Source: Nannochloris sp. 'desiccata' (lineage: Eukaryota; Chlorophyta; Trebouxiophyceae; Chlorellales; Chlorellaceae). From it: 64,000 nt of DNA. The DNA lies in contig JAGTXX020000006.1 of assembly GCA_019044685.2 (NCBI GenBank), positions 806,001 to 870,000 on the forward strand, in the 5' to 3' direction. How positions within the stretch are numbered: the stretch's first letter is position 1; each line of letters opens with the position of its first letter. A program made the translations under genes and the position numbers. Positions 1 through 11,802 of this stretch are shown one piece after another. Below the pieces are notes generated by a model, which saw only the letters and a list, made by a program, of their open reading frames with translations, was not told the DNA's origin and did not search any database.

Positions 1-2458
1 ACCATCGCCATAGATCTGATCAATCAAATCAGCAGCGCTGACGATGAATATAGCACCTAAAGCAGAGACCACCATCGCAGCCAATAACAACGGGCCTCGT
101 CTATCATCGATGTACGCAGCTTGCTTTAAAGCAATTTGAGAATTTCTCCACAAAAAGACCATCGTCGCGTAGGCTACGATAAACGCAGCAAGTGGCAACA
201 GTATGAAAGCAATAAATTCCACCAAATTACGCGAGAAAGAACGCATGTGGCTCTTTGATTTGTGAGACGTAGACGCAAAGGCGAGTAACGCAGCGGCAAT
301 AGAGGCAAGGGTAATGGCCATGTGAAGCCAAGACATGAAGGTACGTTCAGATGCTAAAAAGGTTTTTGGTTCTAAACGTTGTGGAATAGTGGTTGCAGGT
401 CCTGTAGGACGAGCAAACGGATTCCACCAGGGAGCTTCTTGACCGGATAATTCCAAACCATCTTCATCTTCATCATCGGCAACAACCCCACCTTCACCTC
501 GCATCAAGGCAAGTGTAGGAGCATTCCCTAATAAAGGATGATTCCCATCCTTGACACCGCGACCACGAGCACCGCGTCTTCGTGGCTTATTTTCTTGCAT
601 TTGATCCACATTCGCATCTCGTGCTGTCGGTTCGATAGGCGTCGCTGCTGGCGGTGCAGACGCTGCAATGGAATCTCGAACTGATTCATCATCAATCCAA
701 TACGGTACTGCTTGTACTAATTCTGGGAATAGTACCGCTGTACCATGAATAAATTTCGAACTTTTGTGTACTTCTGTTAATAACCCACTGGTAATTAGTC
801 CCTGGACCCACTCAGGGGCAGATTCACCATCAGGCAACGCCAATTTAATTTCTAGTACCGCATGAGGGAAACGAGTAATCTCTGTACGGTGAATGGGCAA
901 CTTGGGGTCACGATACCAACGTCCAGCTAAAGAACAGGTAGGATGCCCTTCAGGATTCTCCTTCAACATAACTAAATTGGTATCGAGGGTAAACGACACA
1001 GTGCGATCATGTCCCATTTGGAAGGCTGATCTCATATATTGAGTGCGTATGAACGGCTTCAATTGTTTAGATTCAATACTGCGTTGAATCTCTTCAAATA
1101 AAGTCGCTGCTTTTCGAGCGTCCTCTTCAGACTTTCCACGCGTGAGCAAATCATTCACAAATTGCTCAGAGGTATATTCACCCTCTATATAAGGAACAAC
1201 TTTCTCTTCGGGGATAGTAAACCGTTCTTTAACTGATTTTTCACCTTTCCAGCTTTCTCTGTGAGTCTTTCGTTCTACAAAGCACAACTTAGGTTCGTTT
1301 GGGCCGTACCAACGCACGCGCAGCGCAAGGGCGCCAGGTTTCTTATCGAGACGACCATGGTACAACTCCAAGCTTTCGTTATCGAAATAAACTGAATTAA
1401 CGAGCTGAGCATCTCCAGAATAGTTCTCTTGGTTGAACACAAACACAGGCATGTTTTCAATGATAATACGCTTCACTGCGGAGACGTCTTGAGTACGGAC
1501 CCAATATTTTGTAGTAGAGCGTTTAAACGCCTGAGCAGAGCCGCCTTGAGCTTCAGCCAGTTTATCGCCACGGAGCTGAGAGAATACGTTAGATAAGATC
1601 ACCATAAGGTCTGAATAGTTACCTTGCACCCAAGGCTGGTTGTGCAAATGTGCTACGTAGAATTGACGGCATGGGGTGTGAGGGAGACGTTTATCATGTT
1701 TTTTCAAAATTTTATGAAAGCCCATGTAGTTTAAATTAACATACTTTTCCAAGGCTAAGAACTCATCTCCGATGTCTTTCGCTTCTTTGAGGAGTTTCTC
1801 ATCACGATGCGGATCAGCAAGGGCGGCAGCGAGCGCAGCTTGAGCTGAGCTGGAAGAGGCTCGGAAACTACCAGCAGCCCTAAAGCTGCCCATTATACCA
1901 CCGCCACCAGCACCATTCCCAGGAGACGTTCCAGAAAGTTCAGAATCCTTCTTGGCAACAGCCTCTTGAAGTCTATTCAACCGAGTACGTAACTGTGCGA
2001 CCAGTTCTGCAGTAAATGCACCGATTTTGGAAACTTCTGCTTCTAAACGGCGGAAGAAGCGTTCTTCTGCAGTGTCGTGACGGCCTGCTTGACGGACGAC
2101 GCTGAGCGAGGTGGTTCGAAGAGAAGAGGCGTTGACAGATTCTTTGGAAGCTTCTTCTTCTGAAGCTGAGATGAGATCCTTGAGTGCCTTGTAGTCTATG
2201 TAGTAGGGGCGCCATTGAGGACGTTGATTGTCCTCCAAATATTTACCAAACTGCAAAGCAAGAAGTCGGGCGGAGGAATGAGTCCATGTGAAAATGTTCC
2301 AGGAAAGGAAGTACATAAGATTCCTTTGAATCGGTATGTGTCGATTGCAAATTTTGTGTAAATATGGTTCAATTGGATCACTACAATGTCAAGCTAGGGA
2401 AGCGAGAGAAAATTCTTTACGTGAATTGATCAAGGTAAGGGCAAACTCTCACCTTCAT
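1..2458 (-). CDS. VTC4: VTC4-type polyphosphate polymerase (SPX-VTC-DUF202), 3' end outside window
   Basis: Vacuolar transporter chaperone subunit, which makes polyphosphate from ATP and moves it into acidic vacuoles. Exons 2458..2453 and 2250..1 (continuing past the edge) give at least 752 residues. The first coding exon holds only ATG AAG before a GTGAGA donor; exon 2 follows TTGCAG and restores the SPX start MK-FGKYLEDNQRPQW. An SPX domain with the lysine cluster KILKKHDKR (inositol-pyrophosphate binding) fills roughly residues 1-200. The VTC tunnel domain follows, with LRVRWYG, FVERKTH and VLEIKLAL; the basic and acidic residues typical of active Vtc4 are there, so it is probably catalytic and not an accessory subunit. 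A glycine- and arginine-rich linker leads to PKTFLASERTFMSWLHMA and at least two membrane helices (DUF202/VTC1 type). The family is known in fungi, many algae and protists and is absent from land plants. SPX points to phosphate-dependent control. Confidence 0.9.
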
Positions 2459-2963
2459 TAGGAAGTAACGTTCGTTTGTCTATACTATGCAGATGAACTT
2501 GCAAAGCGGACTTCCGCAAATAACGACAGTAACTTGGCGAAGGCTTCTCCTTAAATGACTCAAGAAAATTACAAAACCCCAGCTTTTGATCAAATGCTTG
2601 TGTTTACAACAGCTTAAAAGGCAATCTAGACGCAACCCAAATGTGTATTAAGACCCTGGTTATGTTATCATATTCAAATGCTAACTAGTGTTGCATTTGC
2701 TGACAACATTGGTGGTCCCCCAAACGAATATGCTTTTGCAGCTGGCTAGACTGAAAAATCAAATTTTGAGAATCGATTGAAAAGCTCTCCTCCTGCTGCC
2801 CTTTCTTCCTTCTTATTCTGCGAACATACCATCATTATCAGCAGCTCTACACTACTGTTTCAAACATAAATATGTAAAACACCAGTAAAATAAAAAAATA
2901 CCGCCCTATAATGTAACTATTAACTAATACTTTCCAGCACCACCGCCACCCCTACTTCTAATT
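2459..2963. other. Intergenic region, 5' of VTC gene and 3' of SpoU gene
   Basis: Moderately AT-rich, 505 bp. It should hold the VTC promoter and the 3' untranslated region of the methyltransferase gene. I see no further gene, repeat or RNA in it. Confidence 0.5.
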
Positions 2964-4237
2964 TTAAGATGATTTCACCGCAGCCGACAACTCTCCAGCC
3001 AACGATCCAGCACGTCCACTCAAGGCCCACATCAATATTGCCCCTGCTGCAGCTACATTTAAACTTTCCATATCTCCAATCATTGGAATACTCACTGCAG
3101 TACATTCCCGAAGTACATCCTCAGAAAGACCTTGCCCTTCACTACCCAGTACTAGGCTAACCCTCATATCCTCACCAAGACTAGTTAAATCACCTACTAC
3201 TGATGATGCACCATTCGCTGCGCCGTTGCCATTATTGTTTTTCAAAGAGCTATTTAAGATGCCGTCGGCAGCAGCGCCAGAAGCAGCGCCAAATGAACCA
3301 CTTCCGCTTGTTCTATCCAAATCTGCTGCGATACATGCTAGGCCATGATGTTCTGTCACACGTTTCCAATCTGCAAGGCTTCCACTAGCAACTGGGAGTT
3401 TAAAACAGGCGCCACGGGATGCTCGCATCGCCTTGTCGTTAAAATGGTCGGCGCATCCAGGGAGAAGAAAGACGCCATCCCAGCCGAGAGCCAGTGCTGT
3501 ACGTAACAAAGTGCCTAGATTACCAGGATCTTGGCATCTTTCTAACGCTAAAAGACGGTGTAGTTGCCCTGGTCTCCAGCTAGTGAATTCAACAAGCCCA
3601 GGGAGCTCTACTTCTGCTGCCAGCGTGGTGGGGCTGACTGACTCGAGCCCTGTTATTTTTTGCATGACGCCTTCAGTGACAGTGACGAGTCGAGCACCAC
3701 TGGCCATGGTTGCGGGTGGAGGAGGTGTGCCTTTGATGTGGAAGAGAATTAGAAATTCAACATGGGCTAGTTCTCTTATTAAATCTGCTCCGCTAAGGAC
3801 GACACTTTGATTCGATTCTCTGTAGCCCCGCTGTGTTCGCAGCTTGACACAATGCTTGACTGCAAAAAAGAAAAGTTAGTTTTCGGTGAGCAATCTTCGT
3901 TAAGTATGAGTGATTAAAGATATGATTGGAAATTCCAGAGAGCAGCAGGCTCCCCTTTGGTATATTTTAATAAAAGGAGGAGGGGGAGAGCATGAGAGGC
4001 AGCGAGCGGCGTTAAATTAGTTGTGCTAGAAAGGAAAATTTGCGCACCAGTAGCATTTTGGAGGCTTGTAATCTCTTCAGTCTGCGGGGCAGAGAATGAG
4101 AGATCTATATCGCGTGATGTCCGAGCAGCTATGCGAGTTCGAACCCGTGGTGCAGGGCGAATTGAACATGTGAATATAGGATGGAGGTGAGCCGAGGGAG
4201 TCAATAGGGCCCCAGCGCCCCTATATAAACCATCCAT
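2964..4237 (-). CDS. SpoU/TrmH-family RNA 2'-O-ribose methyltransferase, probably organellar
   Basis: Transfers a methyl group from S-adenosylmethionine to a ribose 2'-OH in rRNA or tRNA. Exons 4237..4048 and 3859..2964 (donor ACTG/gtgcgc, acceptor ttgcag) give 361 residues. Similarity crosses the junction: ITSLQNATV then KHCVKLRTQRGYR, the usual substrate-binding start of TrmH/RlmB-like proteins. All three SPOUT motifs are visible: DPGNLGTLLRTALALGWDG, LVLGSEGQGLSE, and SIPMIGDMESLNVAAAGAI. The first 60 residues are rich in Ser, Arg and Thr and look like an organelle targeting peptide. An in-frame ATG lies further upstream at 4312, so the start is uncertain. A Gly/Ala/Asn-rich insert (near 3190-3310) sits between motifs 1 and 2. 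The exact RNA target cannot be read from the sequence. Confidence 0.85.
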
Positions 4238-4790
4238 ACTGTATATACTGTAGTGAATGAATAAAATATGTGCATGCATCGCACAATTCTCATTAATCAA
4301 GCCCAGCATCACAAGCAGGGCGCGCTGAGATTTTGAAATCCACAGTTAAATAAGCATCCAAAATTCAGCAAAATCGTGCACATCCAATTATTCTATACTT
4401 TTATACACCCTGTATATATTCGTTGCTGCCTTCCCTGTGTCGATTATACCGGGGTGGGACTAAAATTAACAAATTAAATAAATTGCAAAGTTTAACAAGG
4501 TATATTTACATCTTGGTGCACTCACGACATACCTGGGTGGCATCTGATTGTTAGATTCATTGCACGGATTGAATTCTACGTTTTTATATCCTCTTTTTGT
4601 CTCCTGGTAAGGGGATCATTTTTAAAACTTTAAACGCTTAGTTGTTATTTTTCAACCCTGCTCTAGCTTCAACGTGCCTGGATTGTATCTAAATCTTTTA
4701 ACTACAATATATACTTACCAATACATTCCCTCTTGATATATTACGTAGGTCATGGCGCTTCATTAGGCTAAATTTAACATTCTCTCAGTA
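4238..4790. promoter_or_regulatory. Divergent intergenic region (SpoU gene / low-complexity protein gene)
   Basis: 553 bp between two divergent start codons. The sequence is AT-rich with several TATATA-like stretches (for example 4233-4252, 4408-4420, 4708-4714). It must carry both promoters; no specific motif can be assigned. Part may be coding if the methyltransferase starts at 4312. Confidence 0.4.
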
Positions 4791-7700
4791 ATGACTGACA
4801 ATATGCGTATGAGTGACGGGACAACCACGGAAGCTGGCCACAGCATCCGTAATGAGTTTCCAGCACTGGTTGGCGCGAAACAGTTAACAGGAAAATGCCA
4901 TAAGGGGAAGTTTAGGGATCAACAAAATGACCCTGACAAGACTGTTGGCATTAAGCGTAAAGCTGACGAAATAGAGTGTGCTCTTGGCGCAGAGGAAGGT
5001 CCTAGCACCTCAAAAAGACAGCTGCTTGGTCTTAATTTCATCTCCACAGCGTTAAAGGTACACCCGTTTCACTATTTCAAAACTGAATTACTCGTTGTTT
5101 TAACAATCAGTAGGGCTCACTCTTAATATCCCCCCTCCCTTTACCCTCTCTATCTGCAGACTCTGAATCCATTAAAGAACATCTCAAACTTTATGAAATG
5201 GGGCCGTGGTGAGGTGGAAGCTCGTGTAGAAGCTCCTCAACCTTCATTACAAGAAGAGCCTACCTCAGCGGCCGTTGATGGTGACGGTGCAGCTGCAACA
5301 AAGGAACCTTTTGTTGTTGTTATTGAAGACTTTGCTGTAGCAGAGCCCCTCGTTGAAACTGAAGTAGAAGATGAGGTCTTAGAGATTGCAGATGAGGAGG
5401 AATCCCTCGAAGAGATTCCTACTGCTGTCACTGCTCCCCCTGCTTTGCCTGTCAATGACGATACTACCACTGCACCCTTTGCTTCACCAGCTGAGAACGT
5501 CGCAGCTGCTGCTGCACCTATCATTCAACATAACCCCGAGACTGCTGCTACTATCCTCCCTGTTCTACCAAGCACCAACAGGCCTGATTATTCCATCTTT
5601 AGACAGACCTCCCACTACTCCCCTCCGGTCGCCAAGGCAATCAAAGTAGTTAAACGCTCTGAACTGAAACGGCAACTCAGGGAACAACGCGCTCCAAACC
5701 CTAGTACTAACGTTTCAGCTGCTCCTGCTCCTGCTAGGAGAGGTAACAATCCATCAGGGAATAAAAGTAGAGGCTCTCGTCTTCTCACAATGGCGCATGA
5801 CAAAGCCCCCCTGACTGTCGTTAGTATGGCAATTGCACCGCCTTGTAAGACCCCACGAGCTGCGTTTGGATTATACGACCTCATCATTACTCCTCCTGCA
5901 AGAGTTCAACAGCAAGAGCTTCAAGCAGAAGGAGAAGGTGGTGAGCACCTGGACAACGGCGACAACCAACAGGGACAGGAGCAGGTGGTTGCACCCGAGG
6001 TAGCTACTATCCCTGTTGCTTTAGAACCTTCTCCTGAAGCTAGAACTAGAGTAGAAACACATGTTGAAGAAGTAGAGGAATTGCTTGAATCAGCTCATAT
6101 AGCCACCGCCGCTGCCGCCGCAGACGTCACCGCCGGAGTAGCTGCTGCACCTGCAGCCGCCGAACCTACAGATCCACCATCACGCCGTACTTCAGGTTCT
6201 CCTTTAAGTTTAGCTCTTTGGGGTATTGATAAACCCAAAGAAACTGAGCCTGAAGAGTCCCATGGTACGGCTATTGTGAAGGCCGCTCGTATTAGTGCTG
6301 CTCTGGCCTTAATGCCCGAGATTGCTGCTGCTATTGCTGTTGGTGAGAATGAAACTGATGATGATACGATTGAAGTCGAAGACGAGGCTGTCGCTGCTGA
6401 GATTGATGAACGTGCTGCTGTTGTTTCCGCTGAAATTGAAGCTACTGCTGCAGAAGAAGAGGATACTACTCCTTTACAAAAGCCTGAGGTCGTAGTGGTA
6501 GAAGCCGGCGAAGAAGATCCACTAGAAGCGCCCGCTTTTGCTGCTGAGAATGACGACAAAGAAGACGCCGATGGCAAAGAAGAAGAAGAAAAAGAAGTCC
6601 TCCCACGATCCACTGAAGACGTTGAAGATAACGTAGAAAAAGGAGAAGAAGATGATGCCGCCGCCGCTCTTTTTGATGGCGGACACGGGAACCAATTCAC
6701 TCCATTACCACGTCTCCTCCCCCGTTGGGGCATCTCCAGTGGCAGTGACTCTGCAGCCACTTCCCCGTCTTCTTTCTGTTCTCTGCTTCCTGTTGGCATT
6801 AGTGGCGGTCGCAACCCTTCGTATAAAATATCACAGCCCGGTGCAACTGCCCCGGCTGCTGCCAACAGTCCCAGCGTTGCCCTTCGTAGCAACAAAAGCA
6901 CTAATGGAAAGAATGATGATGCTGATGACATGAATGATGGCGCTGCAAGCACTCATCCTGGTGGTAACAAAGATAGTTCTGGCCGCCGAGTTCGATTTTT
7001 TGGTGTCGAAGAAATTTCAAAAGAGGAAGAAAATAACGACCAAGAGCTCTTAATTTCAAGTCAACAACAACAACACCAAGATGGAGAGGGTGGTGAACAG
7101 CGGGAGATTGTCTGTAGACCTTCTATTAGACCGTTACCTCCTCCAGTTTGCCGTCCTAGTAGTTCAAATGGGAGAACACATTTGACGGGAGCACAACCTC
7201 GCTTTGGTATAGGAGCATTTGTACGTATCCCTGCGAACACTACCAATGGAAACGCAGCTACAGTAACACAGCAAAATAAAGAAGGAAGTCCTCCTGATGC
7301 TGGTACAACACCAGTAGCAGCTGCATTGGAATCTACGGCCTCTCCTATCGATGGTATCGAGGTCGTGGAGAACACAAGCCCTCCTGCACGTGTCCAAGTC
7401 AACACCGATCAAGAGAACGCAATCCCATTGGTCATCACACGCAGACTTCAACATTCAGGCACCTTACTCCGTCGTGCTGCTCCGCTTCTCCCTCCACCAC
7501 TCCCCGCTGGCGACTCTATTCCTCAACTCTTGCGAGAAGCGTTCCTTAACGCCCGTCTCACTGAGCACTGGTGCCGTGGAGAAGCATGGGCTCGTTTAGA
7601 CCTCTCCGGAATTGAGCTTGTCCGTGATGGTGATAGAGAAGCCCATCTTGGTGCTGTAATTGCCACTCTTACAGGGCAGCGTGGCGACACTGCTGTGCAA

Positions 7701-8555
7701 ACAGCATTAGATCAACTCCAAATAGAATGGGAACTCTTGAAGTGCTTTAGACAAAAATATGTATCGTCACCTATAGAGAAAGGGACCATTGCTACAGCTG
7801 CAGCCCCTAAAAGCATTTTAAAACATGCCTCGGGTGTCTCTCCTCTCTCCGCGGCTGCTGCTGCTGCTGGTGGTGGTGGAGCTGCCGGTGCTGACAGTAA
7901 TTATACGCCTCCTTTAGAAAGAAAGTTGCCTGGGTTTGAAGATATTCTGGCCGCTGAAATTGTCCCCGGAAGTACCTCTCCTCTTGATTGGGCCATCGGT
8001 GCTATTGGGGCTATTGCTGGTCTTGGTAATCATACAGGGCAACTTACTCCAGGCATCACTGTTCGATCAAGAGGAATCAAAATGCTGGCGAGCTTGCATC
8101 ACCAAGCGGCTGCTGCTGCGAATGCTGGCAGTTCGCCCCCAGAAGGGGCCAACGCTCCTGGATCTGGGCAAAATAAGGATGGAGTAGGAGCAGTCGCAAC
8201 CAGAGCAGCCACAGCAGCTGCTGCTGCAGCAGCAGCAGAAGAGCAACAAAATCAACATATTGCTCAACAACAGCCTGCTCCCGCTGTTGGTGCTGCTGAA
8301 GGTCGTCGCCGTCGTTTTTTAAATGGAACCCGTCGTGCTGGATCACGTGGGCATAGACTTTTGCAAGCTCTCCAAAATGCAGCTGGGCCTAATACTAGTG
8401 CTGGAGGTGGTCACGTGGGGGCTATCCACAACACCGGCGCCCCAACCACAGCTGCTGCTGCTGCTGCCCGCTTAATCGTTGATTCTTCCACCGCTGGAGG
8501 AGATGGAGGTGATTTTCTGGCTGGACCCATGGCAACGAGCTTTGTGATTAATTAG
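4791..8555 (+). CDS. Large acidic, low-complexity protein of unknown function with an RVxF motif
   Basis: I do not recognise this protein. Exons 4791..5057 and 5160..8555 (donor TTAAAG/gtacac, acceptor ctgcag, phase 0) give 1220 residues. The N-terminus has a basic stretch (IKRKADEIE, SKRQLLGLNFISTALK) running across the splice junction into TLNPLKNISNFMKWGRGE. Most of the rest is Ala/Glu/Asp-rich with long poly-Ala and Gln runs and is predicted disordered. Short less repetitive islands stand out: FGLYDLIITPP, a repeated W-G-I motif (LALWGIDKP, LPRWGISSG), RRVRFFGVEE at about residue 697, and a folded-looking segment around 7520-7770 (QLLREAFLNARLTEHWCRG onward). RVRF fits the RVxF docking site for protein phosphatase 1. 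The repeated WGI-type and RVxF motifs suggest a scaffold with many short binding sites, possibly nuclear, but this is inference. GCT/GCA-rich alanine tracts look prone to slippage. Confidence 0.8.
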
Positions 8556-8828
8556 TCAGTTAGAAAAAACAAAGCACTGCCTGATATTACTGTTTTCTCA
8601 ACCCCAAACCTTTTCAGTTTTAAATTTTTTGTTGGCCCCGTGTATCAGTTGTAACTCTATTAGTAATATTACAAGCTAGCAGAAGATGAAACAAAGTGAG
8701 AAATCAATACACACGTAGCCAATACACAGATTTCTTATTATTTTCAGGTACAAGAAAGAATTGGAATTTTGAATCCATATACACACTTTTTAATTCAATC
8801 AACAAACCATTCAACACACTGCTTGCAA

Positions 8829-9638
8829 TTACATTTTTGTCACACCCGCTTCCTCAGCAAGTGTCCTTCCAAGCCTATAATCAGCATCCGTCGCCCATTT
8901 CGTGTAATCATTCGCCAATTTATGCAGAAATTTAGGTAATAACGTCTTCATGAGACTACGAAGCACTGCATTACAGGTCCCCTCGAGCACAGAACGAGGA
9001 AGAAGTTGAAATGGCGGAATCACTTCAGTAAGAACTTCCAACTCTAAATTTGCATTTATTTGGCTTTCTGACAGCTTATTTGTAGTAATAACAGTAGGAT
9101 GAGTGGATTTTGTTGATAGAGCTGCTGCTTTCCAGGTGAGTTCTGTCGAAAATTTTAGTATAAATCTCTGATCGAGCTGCATTTTTTGAATCAGCTCAGA
9201 GCCAACAATGTGGCAACTTTCAGACGTCAGCAACACCCGTGGATCTGTAGAAGAAGCACTAGATACGGAGATATCTACTGTGGGTTCAACCCACAGCGAA
9301 AACAGTTTTAGTCTAGGGACACGGAGTCTAAATTTATTCCCACCGAGGCTTTCAATAAGATCTGGGTCGAGAGCGGAATAGTGAGATGGCGGAAGGTGCA
9401 TATATGCCGATAAAGAGGCTGCACCGCCGTAATCGTGGACAGGAACAATTGATTTGGATACCCCTCCAATTCGTGCTGGGTCACGTAGCCTCGAGGCGCT
9501 GTTGCTGGTTGGCACAGCACTGACGAGAAGTGTTCGTCGTCGATGATGAAATTGTGATGTATGGGAAAATTTGGCGGAAGATGTGGGCGGGCGGAGCATT
9601 ATGTTGCCATACATTGGACCAATGTGTGAGAAATCCAT
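8829..9638 (-). CDS. DUF1997 family plastid protein
   Basis: Matches the DUF1997 family shared by cyanobacteria and plastids, function unknown. Diagnostic stretches are YMHLPPSHYSALDPDLIESL, GGNKFRLRVPRLKLFSLWVE and PTVDISV, followed by a weakly conserved beta-rich part and a C-terminal helix (LLPKFLHKLANDY). I chose the ATG at 9638 (MDFSHIGPMYGN), giving 269 residues, because a good acceptor-like TTTTGTCAG lies 7 nt upstream, suggesting a 5' UTR intron. An in-frame ATG at 9713 would add 25 residues. The first 60 residues are Ser/Arg/His-rich with few acids, as expected of a transit peptide. The family has an SRPBCC-like fold by general knowledge; no ligand is established. Confidence 0.8.
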   Translation of the reverse strand: MDFSHIGPMYGNIMLRPPTSSAKFSHTSQFHHRRRTLLVSAVPTSNSASRLRDPARIGGVSKSIVPVHDYGGAASLSAYMHLPPSHYSALDPDLIESLGGNKFRLRVPRLKLFSLWVEPTVDISVSSASSTDPRVLLTSESCHIVGSELIQKMQLDQRFILKFSTELTWKAAALSTKSTHPTVITTNKLSESQINANLELEVLTEVIPPFQLLPRSVLEGTCNAVLRSLMKTLLPKFLHKLANDYTKWATDADYRLGRTLAEEAGVTKM

Positions 9639-10087
9639 GGATATTCTGACAAAATAAGGGTGAAACGTAACAAGGTTTGCGAAATGAAATGTCGATCCTG
9701 GCACAAATCTCAAAGGTTATAGCTCGCCTAGGTACCTTGAATCTTTTCAAAAGACGCTTAGCGAAGTTAAAAATCGAGCTAAAATATATATCTGCTGTTA
9801 ATCCAACTATATAATTAATATCAGGTTTTCTGTAATCAATTCCAGCTGGCCGCCATGATGGCTCCCAGCAGGACGCTGGGGTTGATTAAGGTTGCATTGC
9901 TGCAGGGTGACTGCATCCTATAACGTAACGTGATCTAGCATTACAGTGCAATTTATGAAGCACAGTCTTGAGATAAAAGATACGCATCTTTAAGTGAATA
10001 GAAATTTTGAAGTGTGCCGTGACGGCAAAGTTGCCATTATATCAGTCTCTCATATTTAGGCACATTTCTTACAAAATGTACTTATGG
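9639..10087. other. Intergenic region, no gene seen
   Basis: Upstream region of the DUF1997 gene. AT-rich, with short reading frames that show no similarity or codon structure I trust. Confidence 0.4.
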
Positions 10088-10302
10088 TTCTATGCACTCC
10101 TACTACCTGTTGAATGCATACACAGGGCATCAGAAGTGTTTGGCGCTGGAACATCGCGGGGCAAATTAATCGATGTCAGACTGAATGTGTCTGAAAATTT
10201 TGCCGCCTGGGCTAGGTTTTAGGGTGCTTGTAAAGGCTTCTATATGATATAAATGCGATATTAAGTAGAGTGATATATCCAATATCCAATTTACAGCCTC
10301 AT
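10088..10302 (+). repeat. Left copy of a 215-bp direct repeat flanking the PAN/FN3 gene
   Basis: Nearly identical to 11803-12017 in the same orientation, with the same length. Both start TTCTATGCACTCCTACTACC and end AGCCTCAT. Only scattered substitutions separate them (for example ATACACAGG against ATAAACAGG early on, and ATGCGATATT against ATGCAATATT near the end). No coding content is evident and I see no target-site duplication. It could be a segmental duplication or an LTR-like end. Confidence 0.85.
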
Positions 10303-10682
10303 GGAGCTAGATGTTCTCAGACCGCCCGCCCCGCCGCAGCGGCTCCTTTGGGAGCAATTGCTTGGGTCTACCACGTGCACTGTGTATTTTCCAATTGAAA
10401 TGCATTTCTTACAAAGTGGAATATTAGTATGCGAGACAAAAATAGTACTGATTTGGGCATTGAGAAAGCTCTACCTTCTTGTAGAAGAAGAGCTCACACA
10501 CGCCGTCGTGCAGCCTATCGGAGGGAAAAAAATAAATAGACAAGTCATTCTGTACCGAGCTCCTTTTGGTGCATCAGTATGTGACCATGTTTTTTTTCGC
10601 ACTATAGAATTTGGCTTGGGAATGGCAATAATTGATATTTGCGGGATAATAGAGAAAGAGAGGGGAATGCAAAGATGCAAAT
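10303..10682. other. Region between left repeat and PAN/FN3 gene
   Basis: 380 bp 3' of the PAN/FN3 gene. An open frame on the plus strand (10301-10711) covers it but overlaps the end of the PAN gene and resembles nothing known. I treat it as non-coding. Confidence 0.4.
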
Positions 10683-11543
10683 TTATGCCACAGCTATGGC
10701 AAGAGATGTAACAGCGGTACTCTCAAGACCGTCATCGTTCACAACAACCACGGAGCAAATGTAGGATTGAGTTGGAACCAGACCACCGAATAAAAGGACG
10801 GGGCCAGTGGTGAAGACATTGGTGATCGTAGTTCCAGTGGTCGTAGAAGTGCAGGAGACCTTGTAGGAGGCGAGGATAGCAGCAACACCATCAGCACCGA
10901 CGCCAAAATCAGTGGGTGGAGTGAAGTTCACATCAAGAGAGTTAGCAGTCGAAGAGTCGACCACATTCAAAGCAGTCACAGGTTCGGGATTACCAGGATC
11001 GCCGCCAGAGAACTCGTCATTGGTCCAAGGATCATTGTTGATCTGCTCAACACATCTGCGGTAACCAGCAGCCCACTTGCCGTTTCTGGTTTGACGCAAG
11101 TTTGTCTCCTCAGTGGTGCCAATGTAGCACCACTTGGTGAGCTTGTTGTAGTTGAAGGAGTAGCATTCTTGGTTACGGCGGCACAATGCCAAGCAATTGG
11201 CAACAGACTGGCCAGAAGGCAAGCGGGAGTAAGCGATAACGTCAATGTTGTTGTGACTGTATAATGAAAGAGGAAGAAGAAGGGGGGCGTAATGAGAGAT
11301 TTGCTTCATTTTGAAAAGTTGCTGTTTCAGCGGGTGCGCCCATGGCCGGCACGAGCGGTGAGGCCAACAAAAAGTTTGGTGAAGAGCAGGCAAACACGCA
11401 AGCAGAGACAGCATCACTTACATAAAGGAGTTCCTCAAGATCATCTTGGTGGTCTTGCACTCCTCCCAGGAGGCGGAGGCGAGGGGGCAGGCCAACAGGA
11501 CACATGCCAATGCCAACAGCACAGAGGTGGTGGTGGAAGCCAT
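10683..11543 (-). CDS. Secreted PAN/Apple-domain plus fibronectin type III-like protein
   Basis: Exons 11543..11422 and 11256..10683 (donor TTTAT/gtaagt, acceptor atacag) give 231 residues. A clear signal peptide (MASTTTSVLLALACVLLA..) precedes a PAN/Apple-type domain: the start SWEECKTTKMILRNSF on exon 1, then CLALCRRNQECYSFNYNK, LTKWCYIG and a closing GYRRC on exon 2. A beta-sandwich region similar to FN3 follows (PEPVTALNVVDSS.. to YICSVVVVNDDG). The protein has no membrane anchor, so it should be secreted or cell-wall bound. PAN domains bind protein or carbohydrate; the ligand here is unknown. It belongs to the family at 44.6-50.2 kb and shares the same phase-2 intron after the signal peptide. 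Two 215-bp direct repeats flank it. Confidence 0.8.
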
Positions 11544-11802
11544 GGTAACAAGCGTGGAAGAGTTAGACCGACTCTTTAGAAGATATAAATATTTAAGAAT
11601 AGCAGGTTTGGAGTGGGAGGGGGTGATTTAAGCAACCTAAGCGTGCGCAATGGTTTTAAATCGATGAGAGTACCATGGTGAGAGGATGACAGCAATTTTT
11701 TGAAATTGAGGGGCATTAGGGGAGACTTGGCTCGAGACTGATGCCTGTTGGGGGAGAAAAAGTCTACTCGATTTTCGTCTCTATTTTTCGCTGGTTTCCG
11801 CT
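11544..11802. promoter_or_regulatory. Upstream region of the PAN/FN3 gene
   Basis: 259 bp between the start codon and the right repeat. An A/T-rich stretch (TATAAATATTT, 11583-11593) lies about 40-50 bp upstream of the ATG on the coding strand and could serve as core promoter. Nothing else is identified. Confidence 0.35.

Noticed and set aside
4130..4155. tRNA B-box-like GAGTTCGAACCCG
   Set aside because: No A box or cloverleaf around it; it lies in the coding part of the SpoU gene.
6095..6952. Long antisense frame of 285 codons
   Set aside because: Shadow of the low-complexity gene; poly-Ala/Glu codons read as poly-Ser/Ala on the other strand.
10301..10711. 136-codon open frame on the plus strand
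   Set aside because: Overlaps the 3' end of the PAN/FN3 gene, has no recognisable domain and shows no codon bias typical of the neighbours.
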